Below the pieces are notes generated by a model. It did not search any database. It was not told the origin of the DNA and worked only from the letters and a program-made list of their open reading frames with translations. From an uncultured Roseburia sp. (GTDB lineage: Bacteria; Bacillota; Clostridia; Lachnospirales; Lachnospiraceae), in the NCBI GenBank assembly GCA_934358955.1, contig CAKRLC010000048.1, positions 1 to 19,847 on the forward strand: a DNA stretch of 19,847 nucleotides, given 5' to 3'. Position 1 is the stretch's first letter, and every line of letters starts with the position of its first letter. Below, one piece after another: positions 8,151 through 15,055 of the stretch. The translations under genes were made by a program, and so were the position numbers.

Positions 8151-8426
8151 TCAACTATTTTCTAATATATATTCATCGATTAACCTCAAATATTCCTTTT
8201 CCTCCGACTCAATGACATCCATCGCAAACTGTTCTGCATCGCAAACAGAATTTTTCAGTATCTCAAATCCTACCGCAGCAGTAAACACATCCACGGTCAC
8301 TTCTTCCGATTGGTTGGAGAAAATTTCAATCTGAAATCCGTTGCAATCACTGATACTCCCGTCTTTTCTCTCCCTCTGAATATTTTTCAAGGGCGTAATT
8401 TTTACATAAAATCCATGATACAGCAT
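8151..8426 (-). CDS. Small acidic protein of unknown function, last gene of the amidoligase operon
   Basis: This 91-residue protein has a beta-rich N-terminal half (HGFYVKITPLKN, then GFQIEIFSN) and an acidic helical C-terminal half. I do not recognise a family. The start is the ATG at 8426, whose A is also the last base of the previous gene's TGA. GGAG lies about 8 bases upstream, whereas the in-frame TTG three bases earlier would lie inside the neighbour. This 1-base overlap indicates translational coupling with the cyclotransferase gene, so the product probably works with that enzyme and the amidoligase. It has two cysteines and no membrane segment. It could be a substrate or accessory subunit of the amidoligase, but nothing in the sequence proves that. 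Confidence 0.75.
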   Translation of the reverse strand: MLYHGFYVKITPLKNIQRERKDGSISDCNGFQIEIFSNQSEEVTVDVFTAAVGFEILKNSVCDAEQFAMDVIESEEKEYLRLIDEYILENS

Positions 8427-8893
8427 CAAAATATCTCCATTCCGAATTTAGATTCAAACTCCATATTTTCCGCTAGAACCGCTTCTTCAAACGCAGTTTC
8501 CAGATATCTTGTGTCCAGTCCGTTTTCCTTGTAGCCTTGCTTTATTATGCCGTAGTACTGCTCTGTGGGAGCTTCAAGCGGCGTATCTCCGTTCATGATG
8601 TAAACCATCGCTTCAACAGTTTCTCCGTTAAGTTCAAGAGAAATATTCTCCTTGCGATAATACTTCGGCTCGCCTTCGTAACGATCTAAAAATTTTTCAT
8701 CCTGCGAATCAAGCTCCCATAAAAGCACAGGAACTTCACTTTCCTCATTCGGTTCAATCGTGGCATGATGCCTGAACTGCAACTCATAGCCCTTTAGCAT
8801 GGCTGTTCCTGCAACTGTTGAATGCGGGCACCTATATGCCATTTGTTCCAAATTGATGTTGCTGCCGTAAGCTGCATATAATTTTTTCGCCAT
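8426..8893 (-). CDS. AIG2-like gamma-glutamylcyclotransferase family protein
   Basis: The 155 residues carry the family signature near the N-terminus: YGSN at 9-12, in LYAAYGSNINLEQM. RCP and GYELQF follow, then Glu73 in DRYEGEPKYY, which corresponds to the catalytic acid of this fold. Members of the fold cleave gamma-glutamyl amides by cyclising the glutamyl residue to 5-oxoproline; other members act on related amine conjugates. The length suits a stand-alone single-domain enzyme, and the protein looks cytosolic. AAGGAG lies 5 bases before the ATG and sits across the stop of the amidoligase gene. The two genes are 11 bases apart and co-transcribed. An enzyme that opens gamma-glutamyl amide bonds beside one that makes amide bonds suggests a reversible or editing role on the same substrate. 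The substrate is unknown. Confidence 0.88.
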   Translation of the reverse strand: MAKKLYAAYGSNINLEQMAYRCPHSTVAGTAMLKGYELQFRHHATIEPNEESEVPVLLWELDSQDEKFLDRYEGEPKYYRKENISLELNGETVEAMVYIMNGDTPLEAPTEQYYGIIKQGYKENGLDTRYLETAFEEAVLAENMEFESKFGMEIF

Positions 8894-8904
8894 AAAAAGC
8901 TCCT

Positions 8905-10014
8905 TTACATTGATATGGAAAAGTCCATACTTTCCTCAAATTCTTCTTGCTCGTAATCTTCCTCAAAATCGTCCACAGCGGCTTGCTCCACTTCATCGGG
9001 TAAACTCTCACATTGCTCCAGAACTTCGCTTACAGGATGCTCATGAGCTGCGATACGCTCTTCTTTCAGCCGTTCTCGCTGAGCAATTGCATCTTCGGGA
9101 TGCCGCCATGAAATACATCCGTCCAGATGCGAAATCAGGTGCTTGCGGCAATTGCGGAATTCCTCACCGTTCAGTCCAAGATTAATCAGCCAAACCCTTG
9201 CACTGTACCTCAGATTATCGCTCTCTGAAATGTGCGGCGAACAGAATTTTTTCGTCAGCGCAGCATTGGAAATGGCAAGCGCAAGAGTCACATAAGATCT
9301 AATAACTCCGGCGTGCAATGAACTATTGCAGGCTCTCATCTTCCAATGCCCATTAGCAAAAAAACTATGTAAATTACAAGCTTTATAGCGAGTGGAACTG
9401 TAATGATGATGCACCTCATCCATATCGCCTCTATACCACAATTTCTGGATTGCTTCGATAGTTTTAGGTTTCTCTTTGTTCAGCATTTCCAGAAAATCTC
9501 TGTCCACCTTCTGGCAGTAAGTTTCTCTCATAGGCGATACCTGAAGCATATCAAACAAGAAGTTTTCCTTGCTGGCAAAAATGTTCACCAAGTTTCGCAA
9601 ACTCTGCGCCGTATAAGGTGCACCGTCTACATGAATGTGAATACCGCAATTGTACTGTGCTCCGGTCACACCGTCAGCGCTTCTGACCGCCCGGACAATT
9701 TCCTGCAACAGTGGAATATCGCTATATTCCAGCACCGGTGTGACGATTTCCACGGCATACTCTCTTGACGCATTACCGCCGTTTTTGTCCACACGCCGAA
9801 TGCTGGAATCATAAACAACTGCCCATTTTCTGTCCTTGCTATCACAAATATGATACTTATCGTAACTGCCGCCAAAGTGCTCCGGCACGCTGTCAAATAC
9901 TCTGCCGATTGCCCTTGCGGCTGCGTTTCTCGTCAATCCGGTACACTCAATTTCCACGCCAAATTTTTGCGTTTTAATCCCGTCAAAATTTCCTGACAAA
10001 TTCTCATCTCCCAT
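8905..10014 (-). CDS. Amidoligase (glutamine-synthetase-like COOH-NH2 ligase)
   Basis: This 369-residue protein shows the motifs of the amidoligase family. These are FGVEIECTG (18-26), EYAVEIVTPVL (85-95), CGIHIHVDG (123-131) and the C-terminal block YKACNLHSFF through SSLHAGVIRSY (210-241). The family uses ATP to join carboxylates to amines, forming peptide-like or isopeptide bonds. At the site where relatives usually read roughly GTxEFRxFN, this protein has GHWKMRACN, so a normally acidic residue is Lys225; the effect on activity is unclear. The last 40 residues are strongly acidic. It is the first gene of an operon with an AIG2-like cyclotransferase, a known partner of this family. The annotated ATG touches a terminator and lacks a ribosome binding site. 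A TTG at codon 6, with GGGAG upstream, may be the real start. Confidence 0.85.
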   Translation of the reverse strand: MGDENLSGNFDGIKTQKFGVEIECTGLTRNAAARAIGRVFDSVPEHFGGSYDKYHICDSKDRKWAVVYDSSIRRVDKNGGNASREYAVEIVTPVLEYSDIPLLQEIVRAVRSADGVTGAQYNCGIHIHVDGAPYTAQSLRNLVNIFASKENFLFDMLQVSPMRETYCQKVDRDFLEMLNKEKPKTIEAIQKLWYRGDMDEVHHHYSSTRYKACNLHSFFANGHWKMRACNSSLHAGVIRSYVTLALAISNAALTKKFCSPHISESDNLRYSARVWLINLGLNGEEFRNCRKHLISHLDGCISWRHPEDAIAQRERLKEERIAAHEHPVSEVLEQCESLPDEVEQAAVDDFEEDYEQEEFEESMDFSISM

Positions 10015-10046
10015 GAAAAAACGACCTGCAATGCAAGCCGTTTTTC
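10015..10046 (-). terminator. Intrinsic terminator after the serine recombinase operon
   Basis: The minus strand reads AAAAACGGCTTGCA, then TTGCAGGTCGTTTTTT. These pair over about 13 positions with G-U tolerance and end in six Ts. It lies 12 bases past the recombinase stop and directly against the amidoligase ATG. It should separate the recombinases from the cargo operon. Confidence 0.75.
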
Positions 10047-10057
10047 TTGATATTTCG

Positions 10058-11677
10058 TTATTTTTCCATCTGTGCTTTTACTTCCACGCCGCCCTTGAAA
10101 ACGATCAGTAATTTCTCTTTCGACAGCACTTTCACGCAATCAATCAGCTTGCGGACAATCACATTGTCAAACACTTCAACCTGAAAGTTTTCATGTGCCA
10201 GCATTTCCATGGCAGAATCGATTTTATTCTGCGTATCCGTTGAAATCTCTGCATTCTTTCGGAGTTCCGAAAGCTTTTCATTTATCTCTTGTTCCTCTGC
10301 ATGAATTTTTTCAAACTCGCAGTCCAGCTTATTCTCATCACATCCGCCGCCAGTAATCAGCGATATCAAGTCGTTTCGGGCTTTATCTAAATCCTTCAGC
10401 CGCTGTTCCAGATTCAAAATTTCCTGTTGGTTTTTGCACTCTAGAACCGAGCCGATATTTGCTTTCAAAATTTTAGCAATCTCATCTCCACAGCCGAGAT
10501 ATTCGTTCACTGCTTTCAGAATCGCTCTATGCAACTTGTCCTCATGAATGGTCGGCGATTCGGAACAATACTTTTTCCCATGATCCAGACGGCTGATACA
10601 TCGCCAGACAATCTGCTTTTTACCGCCAGCCGTCCATGTACACCGACGATATGGCGTGCCGCAATTGCCACATATCAAAAGTTCGGAAAGCGCGTATTTA
10701 CTGGAATATTTTCCTTGCTCGGTAGTCGTTTTATCGCTGATTTTACGCTTACTGGAACGCCTTGCAAGTTCTTGTTGAACACGGTTGAACGTGTCCCTAT
10801 CAATGATTGGCGCATGATGTTTTGTCACCAGATACATGGGACGTTCACCGTTATTTTTCACAACCTTTTTGGTAATGCAGTCAGCAGTAAATGTTTTTTG
10901 CAGAAGCACATCGCCCACATATTTTTCATTTTTCAGAATGCTTTTGATGTTGGATTCGCTCCAGATCTGATTGCCCATGGCAGTCAGTTTCCCTTTAGAT
11001 TCAAGAGCATTCTTTATCCTTGTGAAGCTCAATCCGTCCAGAAATAATTTGTATATCAAATGGACTGTTTCCGCTTCATCAGGAACAATTTCCGGCTTGC
11101 CATCTGCACCTTTCTGATATCCCAGAAACTTGGAATATTGAAACGCCACCTTGCCTTCTGCATAAGCTTTTTGCTTGCCCCAGCTGACATTCTTACTGAT
11201 GGACTCACTCTCCGCCTGAGCAAATGAGCCGTACAGAGCAATCATAAATTCACTTGTCATGGTCATTGTGTTGATGTTTTCCTTCTCGAAGATGACGCCG
11301 ATTCCAAGGTCTTTTAATTGCCGCACATACTCCAAGCAATCCACAGTGTTTCGGGCGAATCTTGATATTGACTTGGTAATCACAATGTCAATTTTCTGCT
11401 TTTTACACAGCCGTATCATTTTCAAAAATTCCGGTCTTTTCTTTGCTTGAGTGCCGGAAATTCCTTCGTCGGCAAATATGCCAGCCAGTGTCCATTCCTT
11501 TTTGCGATTGATCAAATCCGTATAATATGCGATCTGAACCTGGTAGCTGTTTTGCTGCTCCTCCTGTTCCGTCGATACACGACAGTATGCCGCCACTCTA
11601 AGCTGATGGTATTTATCCCTGTTTTCCGTAGTTTGCGGCTTTGCAGGAATTACCCTGACATTGGGCGCTGTGGTCAT
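10058..11677 (-). CDS. Large serine recombinase (third of three)
   Basis: This 539-residue protein has the full layout of large serine recombinases. The resolvase-like catalytic domain (about 25-170) contains the nucleophile Ser35 in AAYCRVSTEQ, plus EGISGT and SISRFARNT. A recombinase domain (about 185-300) includes LKNEKYVGDVLLQK. A zinc ribbon has Cys336, Cys339, Cys360 and Cys371, and a coiled coil spans about 405-475. Such enzymes integrate and excise elements through a Ser-linked double-strand break. AAAGGAAG lies 7 bases before the ATG. The start lies inside the previous gene, with a 65-base overlap, so the two are surely co-transcribed. It ends just before a terminator. All key residues appear intact. 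Confidence 0.93.
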   Translation of the reverse strand: MTTAPNVRVIPAKPQTTENRDKYHQLRVAAYCRVSTEQEEQQNSYQVQIAYYTDLINRKKEWTLAGIFADEGISGTQAKKRPEFLKMIRLCKKQKIDIVITKSISRFARNTVDCLEYVRQLKDLGIGVIFEKENINTMTMTSEFMIALYGSFAQAESESISKNVSWGKQKAYAEGKVAFQYSKFLGYQKGADGKPEIVPDEAETVHLIYKLFLDGLSFTRIKNALESKGKLTAMGNQIWSESNIKSILKNEKYVGDVLLQKTFTADCITKKVVKNNGERPMYLVTKHHAPIIDRDTFNRVQQELARRSSKRKISDKTTTEQGKYSSKYALSELLICGNCGTPYRRCTWTAGGKKQIVWRCISRLDHGKKYCSESPTIHEDKLHRAILKAVNEYLGCGDEIAKILKANIGSVLECKNQQEILNLEQRLKDLDKARNDLISLITGGGCDENKLDCEFEKIHAEEQEINEKLSELRKNAEISTDTQNKIDSAMEMLAHENFQVEVFDNVIVRKLIDCVKVLSKEKLLIVFKGGVEVKAQMEK

Positions 11678-12551
11678 TTTGCATCTTCCTTTCTATGATA
11701 TTTTTGATGACAACGCCATTGATAAATTCGATTTCAACGGTGCAAAAATGGCTTACCAGAATCCGTGAAATACAGGATTGCAGTAAGCCAATGTCAAGCG
11801 TATTCAGTTGTTCATGACTTGCAAGAACTTCTCGCAACTGCGTTGTTTTCTGCGGTTTATTGCTGTAGGTACAGCAGTCATATTTCAGTTCTGCAAGCTT
11901 GCATATTTCTTCTTTCGCACTTTCAAAATCAACATCAGGAGTTTCCATCAAGCGGCTGATTTCATTCTGCTGACGGGTTATCTCAATACTCGGCGTATAT
12001 CTGCTGATTTCTGCATCAGCATCAAGCAAATTGGGATTTGCAATCACTGTATTCAGAACAGCGACGATTATTCCAATCAGCATCTGATCTGTAATTCTGT
12101 GGCTGAATCGTGAGCATTCCGGATTGCGGCAGTCCCATTTTTCAGAGTGCGTATTGCCGCCGATTCTTGAAATCCGATGACCGCATTCCGCACAATATGT
12201 AAGACTGCGGATTGCCTGAAGCTCCTCAGAAATCTCGACGACTGTAGTCGATTTAATTTTCTTCCGCATATTTGCTCTGCAAAACATATCTTCATCAATG
12301 ATTGCAGGATAGCCGTTTCTGCCCAGATACTTTTCATTTTCCAGAATCCGCTTTATCATGTTTTTGTTCCACACAAAATCGATGCCATTGTAAGGAATGC
12401 CTTGACTACTCATCCAATTTGCAATGGCAAGCAGGGAACTGCCGTTCAAGTAAGCCTGAAATATATTCTGCACGGCTTTACTTTCCGTTGGCTTTGGCTG
12501 AATTTCTCCGTTCCGCATCATGTAGCCAAATGGGATTGTTCTGTTTTTCAT
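11613..12551 (-). CDS. Serine-recombinase-like protein without the catalytic domain (second of three)
   Basis: The 312 residues begin directly in the recombinase domain (PFGYMMRNGEIQP, then LENEKYLGRNGYP at about 70-82). They continue through a zinc ribbon with Cys120, Cys123, Cys141 and Cys146 into a helical tail. The resolvase domain with the active-site Ser is absent. No decayed remnant of it is visible upstream, because the preceding gene stops only 5 bases earlier. The protein therefore cannot cut DNA alone. It may bind attachment-site DNA as a partner of the two complete recombinases or control direction. The last 20 or so residues are coded in another frame over the start of the next gene. 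The ATG has no strong ribosome binding site, which suggests coupled translation. Confidence 0.85.
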   Translation of the reverse strand: MKNRTIPFGYMMRNGEIQPKPTESKAVQNIFQAYLNGSSLLAIANWMSSQGIPYNGIDFVWNKNMIKRILENEKYLGRNGYPAIIDEDMFCRANMRKKIKSTTVVEISEELQAIRSLTYCAECGHRISRIGGNTHSEKWDCRNPECSRFSHRITDQMLIGIIVAVLNTVIANPNLLDADAEISRYTPSIEITRQQNEISRLMETPDVDFESAKEEICKLAELKYDCCTYSNKPQKTTQLREVLASHEQLNTLDIGLLQSCISRILVSHFCTVEIEFINGVVIKNIIERKMQNDHSAQCQGNSCKAANYGKQG

Positions 12552-12556
12552 ATATT

Positions 12557-14104
12557 TTACACCAGCCTTTCAGTAAATTTCAGACCGCCGTACAGATGGA
12601 ATTCCAGTTCATTCTGGTTAATCACAATAATTTTCTCAACCAGACTTTCGAACATGATCTCATTGAATTCCGTCATCAGCTCCATGCCGTTTTCAATGAT
12701 TGAAGCGATATCCTTGATTTGATCTATCATATCGTCCTCATCATCGGAGCGCACGATTTTATGCTGTTCACGGCTGAGTTTGTTAATCTTGGAATTGAGT
12801 TCAGCAATTTGCTCAAGGTACTTTGCTTCGTCCAGAAATCCTTTTGTTTTCAGCCGGGCAAGTACGTGATTCTGCTCCTTAAGTTTGGCGATTTCCTTTG
12901 CAATCTCCATGTACTGCTGATTGCCGCTGAATTTGCGGTTTTTCAGCTCCTGAAGCTGTGAAATTATAGGAAGAAAAATCACGCTGTATTGCGATTTCAG
13001 CTTATTGTAAACCCGCATAAACATTTCATAAATTTTTGATTCTGGCAGCCGCTGTCCGCCGCACTTTTCCGCATTCTCATTGTGCGTTCTACACACCCAG
13101 TAATATTTTTCACGACAGCGTTTCCTTTTAAAAGTTGCACCGCAAAAACCGCAGATAAGCTTTCTGGACAGCGGATGTTCACAGCATGCAGATTGTGCTT
13201 TTTGTCCCCGAATCGCCAGCAATTCCTGCACTTTTTCAAAATCTAACTTATCCACAATGGCGTCATTGATTCCAGAAACATAATATTTTTCATACTCTCC
13301 ATGATTTATTTTCTTCATATATGGCAAAGTTGTCGTTTTATACGTCTTCTGAAAAACCGCATCGCCAATATATCGCTCGTTCTTCAAAATATATTTTACA
13401 CTGAAAAATGACCACGCCGATTTACTGATACTGCTTGGAATTTTCAAATCATTCAGTATATTTGCGATTTTCGTAATTCCATAGCCGCTTAAGTACCATG
13501 TGAAAATATTTCTGACAATTTTTGCTTCTGTTTCATTGATTTCCAATCGTCCATTGCAGATGGAAAAACCATAGGGCGGACAGGAGATTTTATAACTTCC
13601 ATCTGCCATGCGTTTTCGATTTGCCCACCGCATATTCTGGGAAATCGACACCGATTCCTCCTGTGCTAATCCGCCCATCAGCGTGATCATCATCTCGTCT
13701 GAAATGTTCGCCGTATCGATATTTTCTTTCTCAAAAAGTACCGTAATTCCAAGTGATTTTAGTTCTCGCAGAACGGTCAGACATTCCTTGGTATTCCGTG
13801 CGAAACGACTTATTGATTTTGCTATGATACGATCAATTTTACCCCTGCGGCAGTCTTTGAGCATCCGCTGAAACTCCTCACGTTTATCCATTCGGGTGCC
13901 AGTTATGCCTTCATCGGCGTATACCGAAACCAGTGTTTCGGTTTTACTGTCGGCAAGGAATTTTTCATAGTACCGCATTTGTGCCATGAACGAATTCAGC
14001 TGGTCTGCGGAATCGGAACTGACTCTACAATATGCCGCAACCCGGATTTTCTGCTCCTGTTCTACTGGAATTGTGGGTTGGATTACTGTTACATTTGGAT
14101 TCAC
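12557..14104 (-). CDS. Large serine recombinase (first of three)
   Basis: From the chosen GTG start the protein has 515 residues. The catalytic domain holds Ser29 in AAYCRVSSDS, then EGITGTRMDK and SISRFARNT. A recombinase domain with LKNERYIGDAVFQK follows, then a Cys-rich zinc ribbon (LICGFCGATFKR, WVCRTH, KCGG), a long coiled coil and a beta-rich end. The ribosome binding site decides the start: GGGAGG lies about 8 bases before the GTG at 14104, while the in-frame ATG at 14119 has nothing upstream and would overlap that site. The GTG start also gives an N-terminus (MNPNVTVIQP) that parallels the third recombinase (APNVRVIPA). It is the first of three contiguous recombinase genes. Confidence 0.92.
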   Translation of the reverse strand: MNPNVTVIQPTIPVEQEQKIRVAAYCRVSSDSADQLNSFMAQMRYYEKFLADSKTETLVSVYADEGITGTRMDKREEFQRMLKDCRRGKIDRIIAKSISRFARNTKECLTVLRELKSLGITVLFEKENIDTANISDEMMITLMGGLAQEESVSISQNMRWANRKRMADGSYKISCPPYGFSICNGRLEINETEAKIVRNIFTWYLSGYGITKIANILNDLKIPSSISKSAWSFFSVKYILKNERYIGDAVFQKTYKTTTLPYMKKINHGEYEKYYVSGINDAIVDKLDFEKVQELLAIRGQKAQSACCEHPLSRKLICGFCGATFKRKRCREKYYWVCRTHNENAEKCGGQRLPESKIYEMFMRVYNKLKSQYSVIFLPIISQLQELKNRKFSGNQQYMEIAKEIAKLKEQNHVLARLKTKGFLDEAKYLEQIAELNSKINKLSREQHKIVRSDDEDDMIDQIKDIASIIENGMELMTEFNEIMFESLVEKIIVINQNELEFHLYGGLKFTERLV

Positions 14105-14185
14105 ATTAGCACCTCCCATCTGATTTTTTTCACTACATACAATACCACTTTTTCATGAGAAATGGTATCACCAAATCCAACGAAA

Positions 14186-14350
14186 TCACGCCGCCAAAGA
14201 TGTGCAGAACTGACGAAAGCATTCCTCTTTGTTTAGTGCATTCAGCTGTTTCAATTGTTCCTCCGTCAAAATTTCCTCGGCAAGTAGTTTCTCTGAAATT
14301 TGCCGGAGAATCCCATAGGCATATTCAGCTTGTCCGTACTTATGCATCAT
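14186..14350 (-). CDS. Small helical protein upstream of the recombinases (SHOCT-like)
   Basis: The 54-residue product starts at the ATG at 14350, with AAAGGAG about 6 bases upstream. It is almost wholly helical. The segment ISEKLLAEEILTEEQLKQL resembles the short SHOCT-type helical motif (leucine-rich, then ILTEEQ), though it is not a certain match. Its start codon overlaps the previous gene's stop by four bases (ATGA), so translation is coupled. Placement just before the three recombinase genes suggests a regulatory or accessory role in the same element. A longer reading from 14419 is open but has no ribosome binding site. Confidence 0.65.
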   Translation of the reverse strand: MMHKYGQAEYAYGILRQISEKLLAEEILTEEQLKQLNALNKEECFRQFCTSLAA

Positions 14351-14505
14351 TTTCTCTCCTTTACGCATTGATATCTGGAACACAAGATTTTTCCCGATCT
14401 TGTATCTGCCCAGACGCATTTACGGCAATTTTCACCGTAATGAATTTTCTTTTTTCTATGCAAAATCAGATTTCTGATTTCATCCCAACTTAATTTTTCT
14501 TTCAA
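14347..14505 (-). CDS. Tiny Cys-rich protein, probable zinc binder
   Basis: The 52-residue product ends in GENCRKCVWADTRSGKILC and then SRYQC: a Cys-x2-Cys followed by Cys-x4-Cys, a likely zinc site. The N-terminal part LSWDEIRNLI is helical and charged. The start is uncertain. TTG at 14505 has GGAG 9 bases upstream, while ATG at 14520 would add five residues but has no ribosome binding site. The frame stays open to 14691, but that extension runs across the inverted repeats at 14528-14658, so I leave it out. The 4-base ATGA overlap with the next gene supports it as a real coding sequence. Function unknown; probably a nucleic-acid-binding accessory of the element. Confidence 0.5.
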   Translation of the reverse strand: MKEKLSWDEIRNLILHRKKKIHYGENCRKCVWADTRSGKILCSRYQCVKERK

Positions 14506-14527
14506 TTTACCACGCTCCATTTTTGAT

Positions 14528-14573
14528 ATATAACGCAAATGCAGGAAAAAATGCTCCTGCACTTGCGTTATAT
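14528..14573. repeat. 19-bp inverted repeat with 8-base loop
   Basis: Arms at 14528-14546 and 14555-14573 are complementary at 18 of 19 positions. The only mismatch becomes a G-U pair if the minus strand is transcribed. There is no T-run on either side, so it is not a typical intrinsic terminator. It lies just upstream of the tiny Cys-rich gene and the recombinase operon. Confidence 0.8.
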
Positions 14574-14621
14574 CCGCACTGCTGGATTTGATTTGTCTTA
14601 GCAAAAAGGCAGTGCGGTATA
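14567..14621. repeat. Second inverted repeat overlapping the first
   Basis: GTTATATCCGCACTGC (14567-14582) is the reverse complement of GCAGTGCGGTATAAC (about 14609-14623) apart from one inserted base. The left arm shares its first bases with the right arm of the 19-bp repeat. The two hairpins are thus mutually exclusive at their base, as in an alternative RNA fold or a set of overlapping protein sites. Confidence 0.7.
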
Positions 14622-14638
14622 ACTTTAACGTTTTGCCT

Positions 14639-14658
14639 TCGTCTGATTTCTCAGACGA
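14639..14658 (-). repeat. 8-bp hairpin with GAAA tetraloop
   Basis: On the minus strand TCGTCTGA, GAAA, TCAGACGA forms a perfect 8-bp stem closed by a GNRA tetraloop. That loop type is stable in RNA, so this may be part of a leader transcript. It is the third hairpin within 130 bases. Confidence 0.6.
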
Positions 14659-14738
14659 TTTTCCGTGATATTTGCCCCAGGCACCCGTCACGGCGGAACA
14701 TCGGGAACGATGAACAGCGTATTCACCTCATGGAAATC

Positions 14739-14933
14739 TCATCCCTCCGGGGTTCTCCCGGAGCCGCCCTCATTGCCTGATTCCCCGACCAAGGGGTGCT
14801 GTGACTGGACGGAAGTAGCATTGTCCTCCTGCGTTTCATTGCCGTTCCGGAAAGCTGTTCCGGATTTGGAAGCTGCATATTTTTCGCTCGCTCTTTTGAG
14901 GTCGTGGCGTATGGCTTCTGCGGCTGACGGGGT
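14739..14933 (-). pseudogene. GC-rich open-frame remnant of an unidentified mobile-element gene
   Basis: A 64-codon open frame directly after a TAA reads AAEAIRHDLKRASEKYA near its start. It continues through TQEDNATSVQSQHPLVG and ends in GNEGGSGRTPEG and a TGA. The composition is hydrophilic and protein-like, and the region is clearly richer in G+C than its surroundings. There is no start codon in frame, so if this is a coding remnant it has lost its 5' end. Alternative readings exist: another minus-strand frame also stays open for 87 codons and the plus strand for 120, as expected in GC-rich DNA. It could also be a structured non-coding segment, as short G+C hairpins occur near 14744-14763 and 14840-14860. 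I cannot assign it further. Confidence 0.35.
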
Positions 14934-15055
14934 TTATTCCGCCCGCAGGATTCATGTATTCCCGATGCTGTATATTCAATTTTCAAGATACATGAAATTC
15001 GATTTTTATCTCCTTTCGCTTGTATAGGGGAAGAAGTCGGGAATTTGATACCCCT

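Larger units (their letters stand above)
7971..8152. repeat. Diverged direct repeat, copy B
   Basis: This is the partner of 7637-7797, ending at the stop codon of the small gene at 8151-8426. It has the same order of elements: AAAATCGAAATCAA, TATAGCATAAAAT, a CAATGTACCATAAAAA stretch, then TTTTGCACTAAATGGTC and GGTCAATTT. Together with copy A and the integrase relic it fills the 627-base interval between the dockerin gene and the cargo operon, where I see no gene. Confidence 0.7.

Noticed and set aside
12177..12722. Plus-strand open frame of 181 codons
   Set aside because: Antisense shadow of the second and first serine recombinase genes.
14145..14171. Inverted repeat ATACCA/TGGTAT before the first recombinase
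   Set aside because: Interrupted stem without T-run or conserved context; it could be an att half-site but nothing supports this over chance.
14665..15027. Plus-strand open frame of 120 codons
   Set aside because: No ribosome binding site, opposite to all neighbouring genes, and it covers the GC-rich interval where several frames are open by composition.
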